This document shows, in pieces, positions 50,935 through 62,317 of a DNA stretch of 64,000 nucleotides; the stretch's first letter is position 1; each line of letters opens with the position of its first letter. Both the position numbers and the translations under genes were made by a program. The notes below the pieces were generated by a model. That model did not search any database. It was not told the origin of the DNA and worked only from the letters and a program-made list of their open reading frames with translations. Location: the NCBI RefSeq assembly GCF_050587365.1, contig NZ_JBOBFV010000001.1, forward strand, positions 62,001 to 126,000, read 5' to 3'. This stretch comes from Plantibacter auratus (GTDB lineage: Bacteria > Actinomycetota > Actinomycetes > Actinomycetales > Microbacteriaceae).

Positions 50935-50964
50935 TGCTGAGTTGGCTGTTGTGGGAAGGGTTCC

Positions 50965-53900
50965 ATGTTCAGGAAGATTCTTGTCGCCAATCGCGGAGAG
51001 ATCGCCATCCGGGCGTTCCGTGCCGCGTACGAGCTGGGGGCGAAGACGGTTGCGGTGTTCCCCTATGAGGACCGCAACTCGATGCATCGGCTGAAGGCCG
51101 ATGAGGCTTACCAGATCGGCACGGAGGGTCATCCGGTGCGCGCCTACCTCGACGTCTCGGAGATCATCCGCGTCGCGAAGGAGTCGGGCGCCGACGCGAT
51201 CTACCCCGGGTACGGCTTCCTCTCCGAGAATCCGGAACTGGCCGAGGCCGCTCGAGCCGCCGGCATCACCTTCATCGGTCCGCCGTCCTCCGTCCTGGAG
51301 ATGGCCGGCAACAAGGTGACCGCGAAGGAGCACGCCATCGCGGCCGGGGTCCCGGTCCTGAAGTCCACGCCGGCCAGCCGCGACATCGAAGAGTTGCTCG
51401 CCGGTGCCGCCGACATCGGGTTCCCGATCTTCGCGAAGGCGGTCGCCGGTGGTGGTGGACGAGGCATGCGCCGCGTCGACAACGCCGAGGACCTCCGCGG
51501 CGCCCTCGAGGCCGCCATGCGTGAGGCGGACAGCGCCTTCGGCGACCCGACGATGTTCCTCGAGCAGGCCGTCGTCCGCCCCCGGCACATCGAGGTCCAG
51601 ATCCTGGCGAGCGCCGACGGCGAGACCATCCACCTCTTCGAGCGCGACTGCTCGGTGCAGCGCCGGCACCAGAAGGTCGTCGAGATCGCGCCGGCCCCGA
51701 ACCTCGACGAGGACACTCGTCAGGCCATGTACCGCGATGCCATCGCGTTCGCCAAGTCGATCGGCTACGTCAACGCCGGGACGGTCGAGTTCCTCCTCGA
51801 CACCGCGGGGGAGCGGGCCGGACAGCACGTGTTCATCGAGATGAACCCGCGTATCCAGGTCGAGCACACCGTGACCGAGGAGGTCACCGACGTCGACCTC
51901 GTCCAGTCGCAGATGCGCATCGCCGCCGGCGAGTCGCTCGGCGACCTCGGCCTCACGCAGGAGTCCCTGCACCTCCGCGGCTTCGCGCTCCAGTGCCGCA
52001 TCACCACCGAGGACCCCACGGCTGGCTTCCGTCCAGACACCGGGAAGATCACGACCTACCGCTCTCCGGGCGGCGGCGGCATCCGACTCGACGGCGGCAC
52101 GGTCGCCTCCGGTGCACAGATCAGTCCCCACTTCGACTCGATGCTCGCGAAGCTCACCTGCCGTGGGCGCACCTTCGAGGCGGCCGTCACGCGAGCCAAG
52201 CGCGCCCTCGCCGAGTTCCGCATCCGCGGCGTCTCCACGAACATCCCCTTCCTGCAGGCGGTCCTCGAGGACGCCTCGTTCGTGGCCGGCGACCTCAGCA
52301 CCTCCTTCATCGACGAGCGTCCGCAGCTCCTGCGCGGGCACGTCTCGAAGGACCGCGGGACGAAGATCGTCAACTGGCTCGCCGACGTCACGGTCAACCA
52401 GCCCAACGGGTCGCGTCCGTCCGGCGCGGACCCGGTCGACAAGCTGCCCGCGATCGACATCACCACCGACGCCCCGGCCGGCTCGCGTCAGCGACTGCTC
52501 GAGCTCGGCCCGAAGGGCTTCGCTGACGCCCTCCGCGCTCAGACCGCCCTCGCCGTGACCGAGACCACCTTCCGCGACGCCCACCAGTCGCTCTTGGCCA
52601 CGCGCGTCCGGACGAAGGACCTCCTGGCGGTCGCACCGTTCGTCTCCCGGCTCACCCCCGAACTGCTGTCCGTCGAGGCCTGGGGTGGCGCGACGTACGA
52701 CGTGGCCCTCCGCTTCCTCGGTGAGGAGCCGTGGGAGCGACTGGCCTCGCTGCGGCAGGCGATGCCGAACATCGCGATCCAGATGCTGCTGCGCGGCCGG
52801 AACACCGTCGGCTACACGCCGTATCCCACGGAGGTGACGAACGCCTTCGTGCGGGAGGCCGCCGACACCGGGATCGACATCTTCCGGATCTTCGACGCCC
52901 TCAACGACGTGTCGCAGATGCGCCCCGCCATCGATGCGGTCCTGGAGACGGGGACGACCGTCGCGGAGGTCGCCGTCTGCTACACCGGTGACCTGCTGAA
53001 CCCGGCCGAGGACCTCTACACCCTCGACTACTACCTCCGTCTCGCCGAGAAGATCGTCGAGTCCGGTGCCCACGTGCTCGCCATCAAGGACATGGCGGGG
53101 CTCCTCCGTCCGTCCGCGGCGGCCAAGCTCGTCGCGGCGTTCCGCGAGCGGTTCGACCTGCCGGTCCACGTGCACACGCACGACACCCCCGGTGGACAGT
53201 TGGCGACCCTCCTCGCGGCGAGCAACGCGGGCGCCGACGCCGTCGATGTCGCGAGCGCGCCGATGGCCGGCACGACGAGTCAGCCGTCCGCGTCCTCGCT
53301 GGTCGCCGCGCTGGCCCACACGGAGCGCGACACCGGCATCTCCCTGCAGGGGATCGCCGACCTCGAGCCCTACTGGGAGGCCGTCCGCGCGATGTACCGG
53401 CCGTTCGAGTCAGGACTCGCGGGCCCGACCGGTCGCGTGTACACGCACGAGATCCCGGGCGGTCAGCTGTCGAACCTCCGCCAGCAGGCGATCGCCCTGG
53501 GACTCGCAGACCACTTCGAGCTCATCGAGGACATGTACGCGGCCTCCAACAAGATCCTCGGTCGGGTGCCCAAGGTGACCCCGTCGAGCAAGGTCGTCGG
53601 CGACCTCGCGCTCCACCTCGCCGCCGTCAAGGCGGACCCGGCCGACTTCGAGGCCAACCCCGACAAGTACGACGTCCCGGACTCCGTCGTGGGGTTCATG
53701 GCGGGCGAACTCGGGGAACTCCCGGGCGGATGGCCAGAGCCGTTCCGCTCGAAGGTCCTCGCCGGTCGTTCGGTCGACATCGGGATCACGCCGATCTCCG
53801 CTGAAGATCAGGCCTCGCTCGACGGCGAGTCCGCCGAGCGCCGCTCGACCCTCAACCGGTTGTTGTTCCCGGCGCCGACCAAGCAGTTCGAGCAGCAGCG

Positions 53901-54372
53901 CGACCTGTACGGCGACCTCTCCGTCGTCGACACCGCCGACTACCTGTACGGCCTCGAGCCGGGCATGGAGCACGTCGTCGAGATCGACAAGGGCGTCCGG
54001 CTGTTCGTCGGGCTCGAAGCGATCGGTGCGGCCGACGAGAAGGGCATGCGCACCGTCATGGCGACCCTCAACGGTCAGTTGCGACCGGTGTTCGTCCGCG
54101 ACCGCAGCATCGAGGTCGACTCCCGCGCGGCCGAGAAGGCCGACACCTCCGTCCCCGGCCAGGTGGCCGCGCCGTTCTCCGGCGTCGTGACCGTCAAGGT
54201 CGCCGTCGGCGACCGCGTCGAGGCGGGCCAGCCGGTCGCCTCGATCGAGGCCATGAAGATGGAGGCGGCGATCACGACCGCCGTCGCCGGCATCGTCGAG
54301 CGCCTCGCCATCCCGGCGACCCAGCAGGTCGAGGCGGGCGACCTGCTCGTCGTCGTGAAGCCGAGCGCCTGA
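50965..54372 (+). CDS. pyc: Pyruvate carboxylase
   Basis: Biotin enzyme of 1135 aa that carboxylates pyruvate to oxaloacetate with ATP and bicarbonate. The biotin carboxylase domain (1-450) has MFRKILVANRGEIAIRAFRA, the ATP loop AGGGGRGMRRV and EMNPRIQVEHTVTE. The carboxyltransferase domain (about 530-800) starts TETTFRDAHQSLLATRVR and has the metal/substrate motif HTHDTPGG. The C-terminal biotinyl domain carries EAMKMEA with biotin Lys near 1098. Single-chain length is typical. In relatives activity is controlled by acetyl-CoA and aspartate. A terminator follows at 54380. Confidence 0.97.
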   Translation: MFRKILVANRGEIAIRAFRAAYELGAKTVAVFPYEDRNSMHRLKADEAYQIGTEGHPVRAYLDVSEIIRVAKESGADAIYPGYGFLSENPELAEAARAAGITFIGPPSSVLEMAGNKVTAKEHAIAAGVPVLKSTPASRDIEELLAGAADIGFPIFAKAVAGGGGRGMRRVDNAEDLRGALEAAMREADSAFGDPTMFLEQAVVRPRHIEVQILASADGETIHLFERDCSVQRRHQKVVEIAPAPNLDEDTRQAMYRDAIAFAKSIGYVNAGTVEFLLDTAGERAGQHVFIEMNPRIQVEHTVTEEVTDVDLVQSQMRIAAGESLGDLGLTQESLHLRGFALQCRITTEDPTAGFRPDTGKITTYRSPGGGGIRLDGGTVASGAQISPHFDSMLAKLTCRGRTFEAAVTRAKRALAEFRIRGVSTNIPFLQAVLEDASFVAGDLSTSFIDERPQLLRGHVSKDRGTKIVNWLADVTVNQPNGSRPSGADPVDKLPAIDITTDAPAGSRQRLLELGPKGFADALRAQTALAVTETTFRDAHQSLLATRVRTKDLLAVAPFVSRLTPELLSVEAWGGATYDVALRFLGEEPWERLASLRQAMPNIAIQMLLRGRNTVGYTPYPTEVTNAFVREAADTGIDIFRIFDALNDVSQMRPAIDAVLETGTTVAEVAVCYTGDLLNPAEDLYTLDYYLRLAEKIVESGAHVLAIKDMAGLLRPSAAAKLVAAFRERFDLPVHVHTHDTPGGQLATLLAASNAGADAVDVASAPMAGTTSQPSASSLVAALAHTERDTGISLQGIADLEPYWEAVRAMYRPFESGLAGPTGRVYTHEIPGGQLSNLRQQAIALGLADHFELIEDMYAASNKILGRVPKVTPSSKVVGDLALHLAAVKADPADFEANPDKYDVPDSVVGFMAGELGELPGGWPEPFRSKVLAGRSVDIGITPISAEDQASLDGESAERRSTLNRLLFPAPTKQFEQQRDLYGDLSVVDTADYLYGLEPGMEHVVEIDKGVRLFVGLEAIGAADEKGMRTVMATLNGQLRPVFVRDRSIEVDSRAAEKADTSVPGQVAAPFSGVVTVKVAVGDRVEAGQPVASIEAMKMEAAITTAVAGIVERLAIPATQQVEAGDLLVVVKPSA

Positions 54373-54379
54373 CCCTCCC

Positions 54380-54421
54380 GAGACCGGCCGCGCCCCTCCT
54401 CGAGGCGACGCGGCCGGTCTC
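54380..54421 (+). terminator. Intrinsic terminator of pyc
   Basis: A perfect 13-bp stem (54380-54392 with 54409-54421) surrounds a 16-base loop, 8 bases after the pyc stop and before the peptide deformylase gene. Confidence 0.7.
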
Positions 54422-54461
54422 CGCGTCCACCACACCTGTCCCGCCCGGAAGGATCCGACCC

Positions 54462-54953
54462 GTGACGACACGACCCATCAGACACTTCGGTGACCCGGTC
54501 CTGAAGGCTCCGACGGCCGAGGTCGTCACGATCGACGACGACATCCGCAGCCTCGTCCGCGATCTCGTGGACAGCGTGGAGCTCCCCGGTCGTGCCGGCG
54601 TCGCCGCCACGCAGATCGGCGTCGGACTCCGCGTGTTCAGCTACAACGTCGACGGCGTCATCGGGTACCTCATCAACCCGAAGCTCGTCGAGGTGCGCGG
54701 TGAACTCGAGGAGATCGGCGAGGGCTGCCTGTCGGTGCCCGGGCTCTGGTTCCCGACGCCGCGCCATCCCTACGCGCGTGCCGTCGGCATCGACCTCGAC
54801 GGGCAGGAGCTCGTCGTCGAGGGTGAAGGACTCCTCGCCCAGGCGCTGCAGCACGAGACCGACCACCTCGACGGCATGCTCTACCTCGACCGACTGTCGA
54901 AGGAGCACCGCCGCGAGGCGATGAAGCAGGTCCGCGAGAGCGACTGGTTCTAG
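54462..54953 (+). CDS. def: Peptide deformylase
   Basis: Metalloenzyme of 163 aa that removes formyl from nascent N-terminal Met. All three motifs are present: GRAGVAATQIG (motif 1), EGCLSVPG (motif 2, metal Cys) and QHETDHLDG (motif 3, HE-x2-H metal site with catalytic Glu). GTG at 54462 follows GGAAGGATC. Motif 1 has Ala-Gly-Val-Ala-Ala-Thr-Gln rather than the common Gly-Val-Gly-Leu-Ala-Ala-Pro-Gln, seen also in actinobacterial second-class deformylases. Another copy may exist elsewhere. Confidence 0.94.
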   Translation: MTTRPIRHFGDPVLKAPTAEVVTIDDDIRSLVRDLVDSVELPGRAGVAATQIGVGLRVFSYNVDGVIGYLINPKLVEVRGELEEIGEGCLSVPGLWFPTPRHPYARAVGIDLDGQELVVEGEGLLAQALQHETDHLDGMLYLDRLSKEHRREAMKQVRESDWF

Positions 54954-54960
54954 ACGCCGG

Positions 54961-55003
54961 TCGACGGGCCCGGCGGTCGTCGACCGACCGCGAAGCCCGT
55001 CGA
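54961..55003. terminator. Candidate bidirectional terminator
   Basis: TCGACGGGC (54961-54969) pairs with GCCCGTCGA (54995-55003); the enclosed segment can form an inner stem (CGGTCG/CGACCG). Between convergent def and the acyl-CoA synthetase gene. Confidence 0.45.
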
Positions 55004-55007
55004 GGCG

Positions 55008-56837
55008 CTACTTCAGGGACATCCCCTGGGTCTCGGGCGAACCCGCTCCGAGGTACATGCCCTCGATCGTCTCCGCGAAGTCCTTGAGGATCACGTTCCG
55101 CTTGATGCTGAGCTTCGGCGTGAGGTGACCGCTCGCCTCCGTGAGCTCGTCGTCGAGGATGACGAACTTGCGGATCGACTCCGCGCGGGACACCTTGGTG
55201 TTGGCCTCGTCGATGGCGCGCTGGACGGCGGCGAGCACTGCGGGGTTCCGAGCAGCCTCGGCGGCGCTCATCGACGCGTCCTGGCCGTTGTTGGCGAGCC
55301 ATGACGGCAGCATCTCGGTGTCGAGCGTGATGAGGGCGCTGATGAACGGCTTCTGATCGCCGACGACGACGACCTGTCCGACGACCGGGGTCGCACGGAT
55401 CGGGTCCTCGAGCGCCGCCGGGGCGACGTTCTTCCCGCCGGCGGTGACGATGATCTCCTTCTTCCGCCCGGTGATCGTGAGGAAGCCGTCGGCGTCGAAG
55501 GACCCGATGTCGCCGGTGCGGAACCAGCCGTCGTCGAAGGCCTCCGCCGTGGCCTCGGGGTTCTGCCAGTACTCCTTGAAGACGTTGATCCCGCGCACCT
55601 CGACCTCGCCGTCGTCGGCGATGCGGAGCGAAACGCCGGGGAGTGCCGGTCCGACCGTCCCGATCTTCGACTTCTGGGCGAGGTTGACCGTTGCAGGCGC
55701 GGTGGTCTCGGTGAGGCCGTAGCCCTCGAGGATCACGATGCCGAGCGCGTGGAAGAAGTGACCGAGTCGCGGACCGAGTGGGGCGCTCCCGGAGACCGCG
55801 TACCGCACCCGGCCGCCCATGGCCGTGCGGATCTTCGACAGCACGAGGCGGTCGAGGACCCGGAACTTCACCTTCAGGCCGAACGGGACGGAACCGCTCT
55901 CCAGGGCCTTCGAGTAGGCGATCCCGGTCTCGGCGGCCGCACGGAAGATCTTGCCCTTGCCGCCGGCCTCGGCCTTCTGTTCGGAGGAGTTGTAGACCTT
56001 CTCGAAGACCCGGGGGACCGCGAGGAGGAACGTCGGCTTGAAGGTGCCGAGCGAGGGGAGCAGCTGCTTCGTGTCCGGCTGGTGGCCTGTCTTCACGCCG
56101 GAGTGCACGCACAGCACGGCGATGAAGCGCGCGAAGATGTGCGCCGTCGTGATGAAGAGGAGGGTGGAGGCGCCGGGAGCGGACACGACGTCCTTGAGTG
56201 CGACGGCCGAGTTCCGCGACAATTCGACGAAGTTCGAGTGGGTGAGGACGCAGCCCTTCGGCCGGCCGGTCGAGCCGGAGGTGTAGATGAGGGTCGCCAT
56301 GTCGGAACCCACCGCGAGGTTGCGGCGGCGTTCGATCTCCTCGTCGGGGACGTCGACGCCGCCGGCCGCGATCTTGTCGAGGTCTCCGAGGTCGATCTGC
56401 CAGACCCGTTCCACATCGGGGAGGTCGCCGTGCACCTCGTCGAAGCGGGCGAACTGGTCGGGCGTCTCGACCAGCACGCTCGTCGCTCCCGAGTCGCTGA
56501 GGATCCACTGCACCTGGCTCGGCGAGCTGGTCTCGTAGATCGGGACGAGGAGTGCTCCGGCGAACCACACGGCGAAGTCGATGAGGGTCCACTCGTACCG
56601 GGTCTTGCACATGAGCCCGATCTTGTCGCCGGGTTCGATCCCCGCGGCGACGAGCCCCTTCGCCAGGGCGACGACCTGGGCGTGGAACTCGGCGGTGGTC
56701 ACGTCCACCCACTCCGACCCGCGGGGAACGGCGAACAGTGCGGCGTCGGGCGCAGCAGCCAGGCGCTTCACGAGCAGATCGGTCGCATTGGCGGATGGGT
56801 CTGCTGCGACGACTGCAGGGACGTCGAACTGTTCCAC
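55008..56837 (-). CDS. Long-chain fatty-acid-CoA ligase (FadD15-like)
   Basis: AMP-forming acyl-CoA synthetase of 609 aa that activates fatty acids at the membrane. Motifs: P-loop LIYTSGSTGRPKG, GYGLTETT (A5), DGWFRTGDIGSFDADGFL (A7/A8 with catalytic Asp) and GRKKEIIVTAGGKNVAP (linker, hinge Arg/Lys). Length and overall pattern fit the eukaryote-like FadD15 class. Position next to ROK kinase, plsC and aroG matches the actinobacterial core order in which fadD15 sits. Divergent from the ROK gene. Confidence 0.93.
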   Translation of the reverse strand: MEQFDVPAVVAADPSANATDLLVKRLAAAPDAALFAVPRGSEWVDVTTAEFHAQVVALAKGLVAAGIEPGDKIGLMCKTRYEWTLIDFAVWFAGALLVPIYETSSPSQVQWILSDSGATSVLVETPDQFARFDEVHGDLPDVERVWQIDLGDLDKIAAGGVDVPDEEIERRRNLAVGSDMATLIYTSGSTGRPKGCVLTHSNFVELSRNSAVALKDVVSAPGASTLLFITTAHIFARFIAVLCVHSGVKTGHQPDTKQLLPSLGTFKPTFLLAVPRVFEKVYNSSEQKAEAGGKGKIFRAAAETGIAYSKALESGSVPFGLKVKFRVLDRLVLSKIRTAMGGRVRYAVSGSAPLGPRLGHFFHALGIVILEGYGLTETTAPATVNLAQKSKIGTVGPALPGVSLRIADDGEVEVRGINVFKEYWQNPEATAEAFDDGWFRTGDIGSFDADGFLTITGRKKEIIVTAGGKNVAPAALEDPIRATPVVGQVVVVGDQKPFISALITLDTEMLPSWLANNGQDASMSAAEAARNPAVLAAVQRAIDEANTKVSRAESIRKFVILDDELTEASGHLTPKLSIKRNVILKDFAETIEGMYLGAGSPETQGMSLK

Positions 56838-57024
56838 GGCAACTCCTTCGGTACCAGGTCGGCAAGATGTGGCTCCATCCTAGAGCACGGGTGTTTGCGC
56901 GGTTTCTGTGGCACGCAGACGCTCAGTAGACTCGACTGCGGCGCGCGGGCGACCGACTCGACTGACGGTCGGTCACACGCCGCTGCCGGTATCGGCGACA
57001 TCAGGACAGGGAGACGGCACCGTT

Positions 57025-57978
57025 ATGGCAAACGCGATCGGCATCGACATCGGCGGGACGAAGATCGCGGGCGGGGTCGTCGACGACGACGGCCGGATCC
57101 TCGCGGCCGGGCGCACGCCGACGCAGGCCTCCGATCCCGACGCCATCATCGACGACGTCGTCGCCATGGTCCGGTCCTTGGACGACGGCAGCATCTCGAG
57201 CGTCGGCGTCGCAGCCCCAGGGTTCTTCGACGCCACGCGCTCGACCGTCTACTACTCGCCGAACATCGCCTGGCGGAACGAGCCCCTGCAGGCCCGGCTG
57301 GCCGCGCGGTTGCCCGACAAGGTCGTGACGATCGAGAACGACGCGAACGCCGCGGGTTGGGCCGAGTTCCGGTTCGGCGCGGGGCGCGAGGAACGCAGCA
57401 TGGTCATGGTGACGATCGGCACGGGTGTCGGCGGAGCGATCGTCCTCGACGACCGGCTCCTCACCGGTGGCTTCGGCAGCGGTGCGGAACTGGGACACAT
57501 GCGCCTCATCCCGGACGGTCTGCCCTGCGGCTGCGGCGCGCGTGGCTGCGTCGAGCAGTACTGCTCGGGGAACGCGTTGCTCCGACTCGCGAACGAGGCA
57601 GCGGACGCCGGTGGCGACGGTGCCGCCCTCGCCCGAGCCCGGGTGGCGGCCGGCGGGCTGCTGAACGGACACCACGTCTCCGCCCTGCTCGAGTCCGGTG
57701 ATCCCGGCGCCCTCCGGTGCCTCAACGAGCTCGCCGATCTGCTGGGGCAGGCCCTCGCGAGCATGTCGGCCATCCTCGACCCCAACATCTTCGTGATCGG
57801 CGGCGGCGTCGCCCAGGCCGGCGACCTCCTCCTGGACCCCGTTCGTGAGGCGTTCCTGACGCACCTCCCGGCGCGCGGGTTCCACCCGGAGCCGTCCTTC
57901 AGCATCGCGCAGCTCGTGAACGACGCCGGGGTCATCGGCGCCGGCGATCTCGCCAGGAGCGCCCTCGTCCTCGGCTGA
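57025..57978 (+). CDS. ROK family glucokinase
   Basis: Sugar kinase of 317 aa. ATP motif IGIDIGGTKIAGGVV at the start; catalytic Asp in ENDANAAGWAEF; ROK signature VTIGTGVGGAIVLDDRLLTGG; HExGH-like GAELGHMRL; and the zinc motif CGCGARGCVEQYCS. It phosphorylates glucose with ATP or polyphosphate. A Gly/Pro-rich GGAG-containing leader precedes ATG at 57025. The broken plsC starts 26 bases after its stop, so the two are probably cotranscribed. Confidence 0.9.
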   Translation: MANAIGIDIGGTKIAGGVVDDDGRILAAGRTPTQASDPDAIIDDVVAMVRSLDDGSISSVGVAAPGFFDATRSTVYYSPNIAWRNEPLQARLAARLPDKVVTIENDANAAGWAEFRFGAGREERSMVMVTIGTGVGGAIVLDDRLLTGGFGSGAELGHMRLIPDGLPCGCGARGCVEQYCSGNALLRLANEAADAGGDGAALARARVAAGGLLNGHHVSALLESGDPGALRCLNELADLLGQALASMSAILDPNIFVIGGGVAQAGDLLLDPVREAFLTHLPARGFHPEPSFSIAQLVNDAGVIGAGDLARSALVLG

Positions 57979-58004
57979 CGACGACGGCAAGACGGAGGAG
58001 CACG

Positions 58005-58687
58005 ATGTTCTACTGGTTCATGAAGTACCTGGTCGCCGGCCCGATCCTGAAGTCGATCTTCCGGCCGTGGGTGATCGGCGCCGAGAACATCCCGGAGCAC
58101 GGCGGCGCGATCATCGCCAGCAACCACCTGTCCTTCATCGACTCGGTGATCCTCCCGCTGTGCGTCGATCGGCGGATCTCCTTCCTGGCCAAGAGCGAGT
58201 ACTTCCGCGGCAAGGGCTTCGGCGGCTGGGCCACGAAGACCTTCATGCTCGGCACGGGGCAACTCCCGATCGACCGGTCGGGAGGCAAGGCCTCCGAAGC
58301 CTCGCTCAACACCGGACTCGCGGTCCTCGGCGGCGGTCATCTGCTCGGGATCTACCCGGAAGGCACGCGCAGTCCCGACGGGACGATGTACCGAGGCCGC
58401 ACGGGGTCGCGCGGATGGTGCTCGAGGCCGGGGTCCCCATCGTCCCCGTCGCGATGATCGACACCGAGAAGGTCATGCCCATCGGCACGAAGCTGCCCCG
58501 GATCCGTCGGATCGGGATCGTCATCGGCAAGCCGCTCGACTTCTCGCGGTTCGAGGGCATGGAGGGGGACCGCTTCATCCTCCGCAGCGTCACGGACGAG
58601 TTGATGGTCGAGCTCCGCAAGCTCTCGGGCCAGGACTATCGCGACGTCTACGCCACGAGCGTCAAGGAGCGCGCCGCGTCGGCGTGA
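58005..58687 (+). pseudogene. 1-acyl-sn-glycerol-3-phosphate acyltransferase (PlsC family), frameshifted
   Basis: The gene would encode about 227 aa of a lysophosphatidate acyltransferase, the second step of phospholipid synthesis. Frame 1 (58005-58457) has MFYWFMKYLVAGPILKS, motif I NHLSFID and motif III PEGTRSPDGTMYRG, then becomes nonsense. The rest (VARMVLEAGVPIVPVAMIDT onward, to the stop at 58687) reads in the next frame. One G is missing from the run at 58403-58406: five would restore ACG-GGG-GTC-GCG. Both halves are well conserved, so a sequencing error or a very recent mutation is most likely. Confidence 0.85.
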
Positions 58688-58690
58688 CGC

Positions 58691-58696
58691 TAAGCT
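58691..58696 (+). promoter_or_regulatory. Candidate -10 box of the DAHP synthase gene
   Basis: TAAGCT lies just after the plsC stop, 83 bases before the GTG at 58780. The transcribed leader contains the 12-base palindrome CCGCGATCGCGG (58711-58722), which can fold into a hairpin. I found no leader peptide with aromatic codons. Confidence 0.4.
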
Positions 58697-58779
58697 GAAA
58701 AACCGGGCCGCGATCGCGGTCCGTTCCCCCTTCCGGGCGGGCTCCGGAGCGCGTCCGGTCGAAGAGAAACAGGAAATCC

Positions 58780-60153
58780 GTGTCCCACGCTACAGAACCA
58801 GTCGTCATGGCCGAACCCTCGGTGATCGCCGGACTGGACTATTGGCGTGAGCTGCCGATCAAGCAGCAGCCGTCATGGCCGGACCAGGCCGCGGTGGCGC
58901 GTGCCTCCGCCGAACTCGCGACGCTCCCTCCGCTCGTCTTCGCCGGCGAGGTCGACATCCTGCGCGACCGGTTGGCTCGGGCGGCGAGCGGCAATGCGTT
59001 CCTGCTCCAGGGCGGCGACTGCGCGGAGACCTTCGCCGGTGCGACGGCGGAGCAGATCCGCAACCGTGTGAAGACGGTCCTGCAGATGGCCGTCGTGCTC
59101 ACGTACGGTGCGTCGATGCCGGTCGTCAAGATGGGCCGGATGGCCGGGCAGTTCGCCAAGCCGCGCTCCAACGACTCCGAGACGCGGGGCGACGTCACCC
59201 TGCCCGCCTACCGCGGCGACATCGTCAACGGCTACGACTTCACCCCGGAGTCGCGCACGGCCGACCCCGCTCGGCTCGTCAAGGGTTACCACACCTCCGC
59301 ATCGACGCTGAACCTCATCCGGGCGTTCACCCAGGGCGGGTTCGCCGACCTCCGCGAGGTCCACAGCTGGAACAAGGGGTTCGCCGCCAACCCGGTGAAC
59401 CACCGGTACGAGGGACTGGCGCGCGACATCGATCGTGCGATCAAGTTCATGGAGGCGGCCGGAGCCGACTTCGACCAGCTGCGCGGTGTGGAGTTCTACT
59501 CGAGCCACGAGGCGCTGCTCATGGACTACGAGCGACCGATGACGCGGATCGACTCGCGGACCGGGACGCCGTACAACACCTCGGCCCACTTCGTGTGGAT
59601 CGGTGAGCGGACCCGTGAGCTCGACGGCGCGCACGTGGACTTCCTGTCGCGCGTGCGCAACCCGATCGGCGTGAAGCTCGGCCCCACCACCTCGGCCGAC
59701 GACATGCTGCGTCTCATCGACAAGCTCGACCCCGAGCGCGAGCCCGGGCGCCTGACGTTCATCACCCGGATGGGTGCGGGCAAGATCAGGGACGCCCTGC
59801 CGCCGCTGCTCGAGGCGATCAAGGGCGCCGACGCGACGCCGCTCTGGGTCACCGATCCGATGCACGGCAACGGGCTCACGACGCCCACCGGCTACAAGAC
59901 GCGTCGCTTCGACGACGTCGTGGACGAGGTCAAGGGGTTCTTCGAAGCCCACCGCGCCGTGGGGACGCACCCGGGCGGCATCCACGTCGAGCTCACCGGC
60001 GACGACGTCACCGAGTGCCTCGGTGGCTCCGAGCAGATCGACGAAGCGACCCTGGCGACGCGGTACGAGTCGCTGTGCGATCCGCGCCTCAACCACATGC
60101 AGTCGCTCGAGCTCGCCTTCCTCGTGGCGGAGGAGCTCGCCGCCGCGAAGTAG
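58780..60153 (+). CDS. aroG: Class II 3-deoxy-7-phosphoheptulonate (DAHP) synthase
   Basis: Plant-like DAHP synthase of 457 aa that condenses phosphoenolpyruvate with erythrose 4-phosphate, the first step of the shikimate pathway. Signatures: QGGDCAETFAG (metal Cys), KMGRMAGQFAKPRS, RGDIVNGYDF, GVEFYSSHEALLMDYE, GVKLGPTT, and the metal motif VTDPMHGNG. GTG at 58780 has AGGAAAT upstream. In mycobacteria this enzyme is feedback-inhibited by aromatic amino acids and partners with chorismate mutase. Adjacent to the PASTA kinase as in Rv2178c/Rv2176. Confidence 0.96.
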   Translation: MSHATEPVVMAEPSVIAGLDYWRELPIKQQPSWPDQAAVARASAELATLPPLVFAGEVDILRDRLARAASGNAFLLQGGDCAETFAGATAEQIRNRVKTVLQMAVVLTYGASMPVVKMGRMAGQFAKPRSNDSETRGDVTLPAYRGDIVNGYDFTPESRTADPARLVKGYHTSASTLNLIRAFTQGGFADLREVHSWNKGFAANPVNHRYEGLARDIDRAIKFMEAAGADFDQLRGVEFYSSHEALLMDYERPMTRIDSRTGTPYNTSAHFVWIGERTRELDGAHVDFLSRVRNPIGVKLGPTTSADDMLRLIDKLDPEREPGRLTFITRMGAGKIRDALPPLLEAIKGADATPLWVTDPMHGNGLTTPTGYKTRRFDDVVDEVKGFFEAHRAVGTHPGGIHVELTGDDVTECLGGSEQIDEATLATRYESLCDPRLNHMQSLELAFLVAEELAAAK

Positions 60154-60160
60154 GTCTCAC

Positions 60161-60204
60161 ACGACGAAGCGCCCATGCCGGGTCCGGCATGGGCGCTTCG
60201 TCGT
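60161..60204. terminator. Bidirectional intrinsic terminator
   Basis: A perfect 20-bp stem (60161-60180 with 60185-60204) with loop GGTC lies between convergent aroG and the PASTA kinase gene. Confidence 0.85.
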
Positions 60205-60240
60205 CTGGCGGCTGCGTGGGTGGATCGCGCTTCGCCGTGG

Positions 60241-62187
<1,947 letters not shown>

Positions 62188-62304
62188 CAGTCGAGTGTAT
62201 GGAACGTCGAGCGCGAAGAGCTGTCAACACCCCGGGAGGGCGGCGAGGTGCCTGGATCGTTACCCGAACGCGATCCGACGGCGCCGAGCGGAGCGCGGTC
62301 GTGG

Positions 62305-62310
62305 CAGACT
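62305..62310 (+). promoter_or_regulatory. Candidate -10 box for a leaderless transcript
   Basis: CAGACT ends 7 bases before the GTG at 62318. No ribosome-binding site is present. CAGACT also stands at about this distance before recQ. Confidence 0.4.
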
Positions 62311-62317
62311 GCTGTGC

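Noticed and set aside
50917..53319. An 800-codon frame antisense to pyruvate carboxylase
   Set aside because: The biotin enzyme on the plus strand is unmistakable; the antisense product is low complexity.
54673..56865. A 730-codon minus-strand frame over the acyl-CoA ligase
   Set aside because: It is a frame shifted against the real FadD gene and full of Arg runs with no domain.
58697..58779. An aromatic-amino-acid attenuator before aroG
   Set aside because: The leader has a hairpin but no start codon followed by Trp, Phe or Tyr codons.
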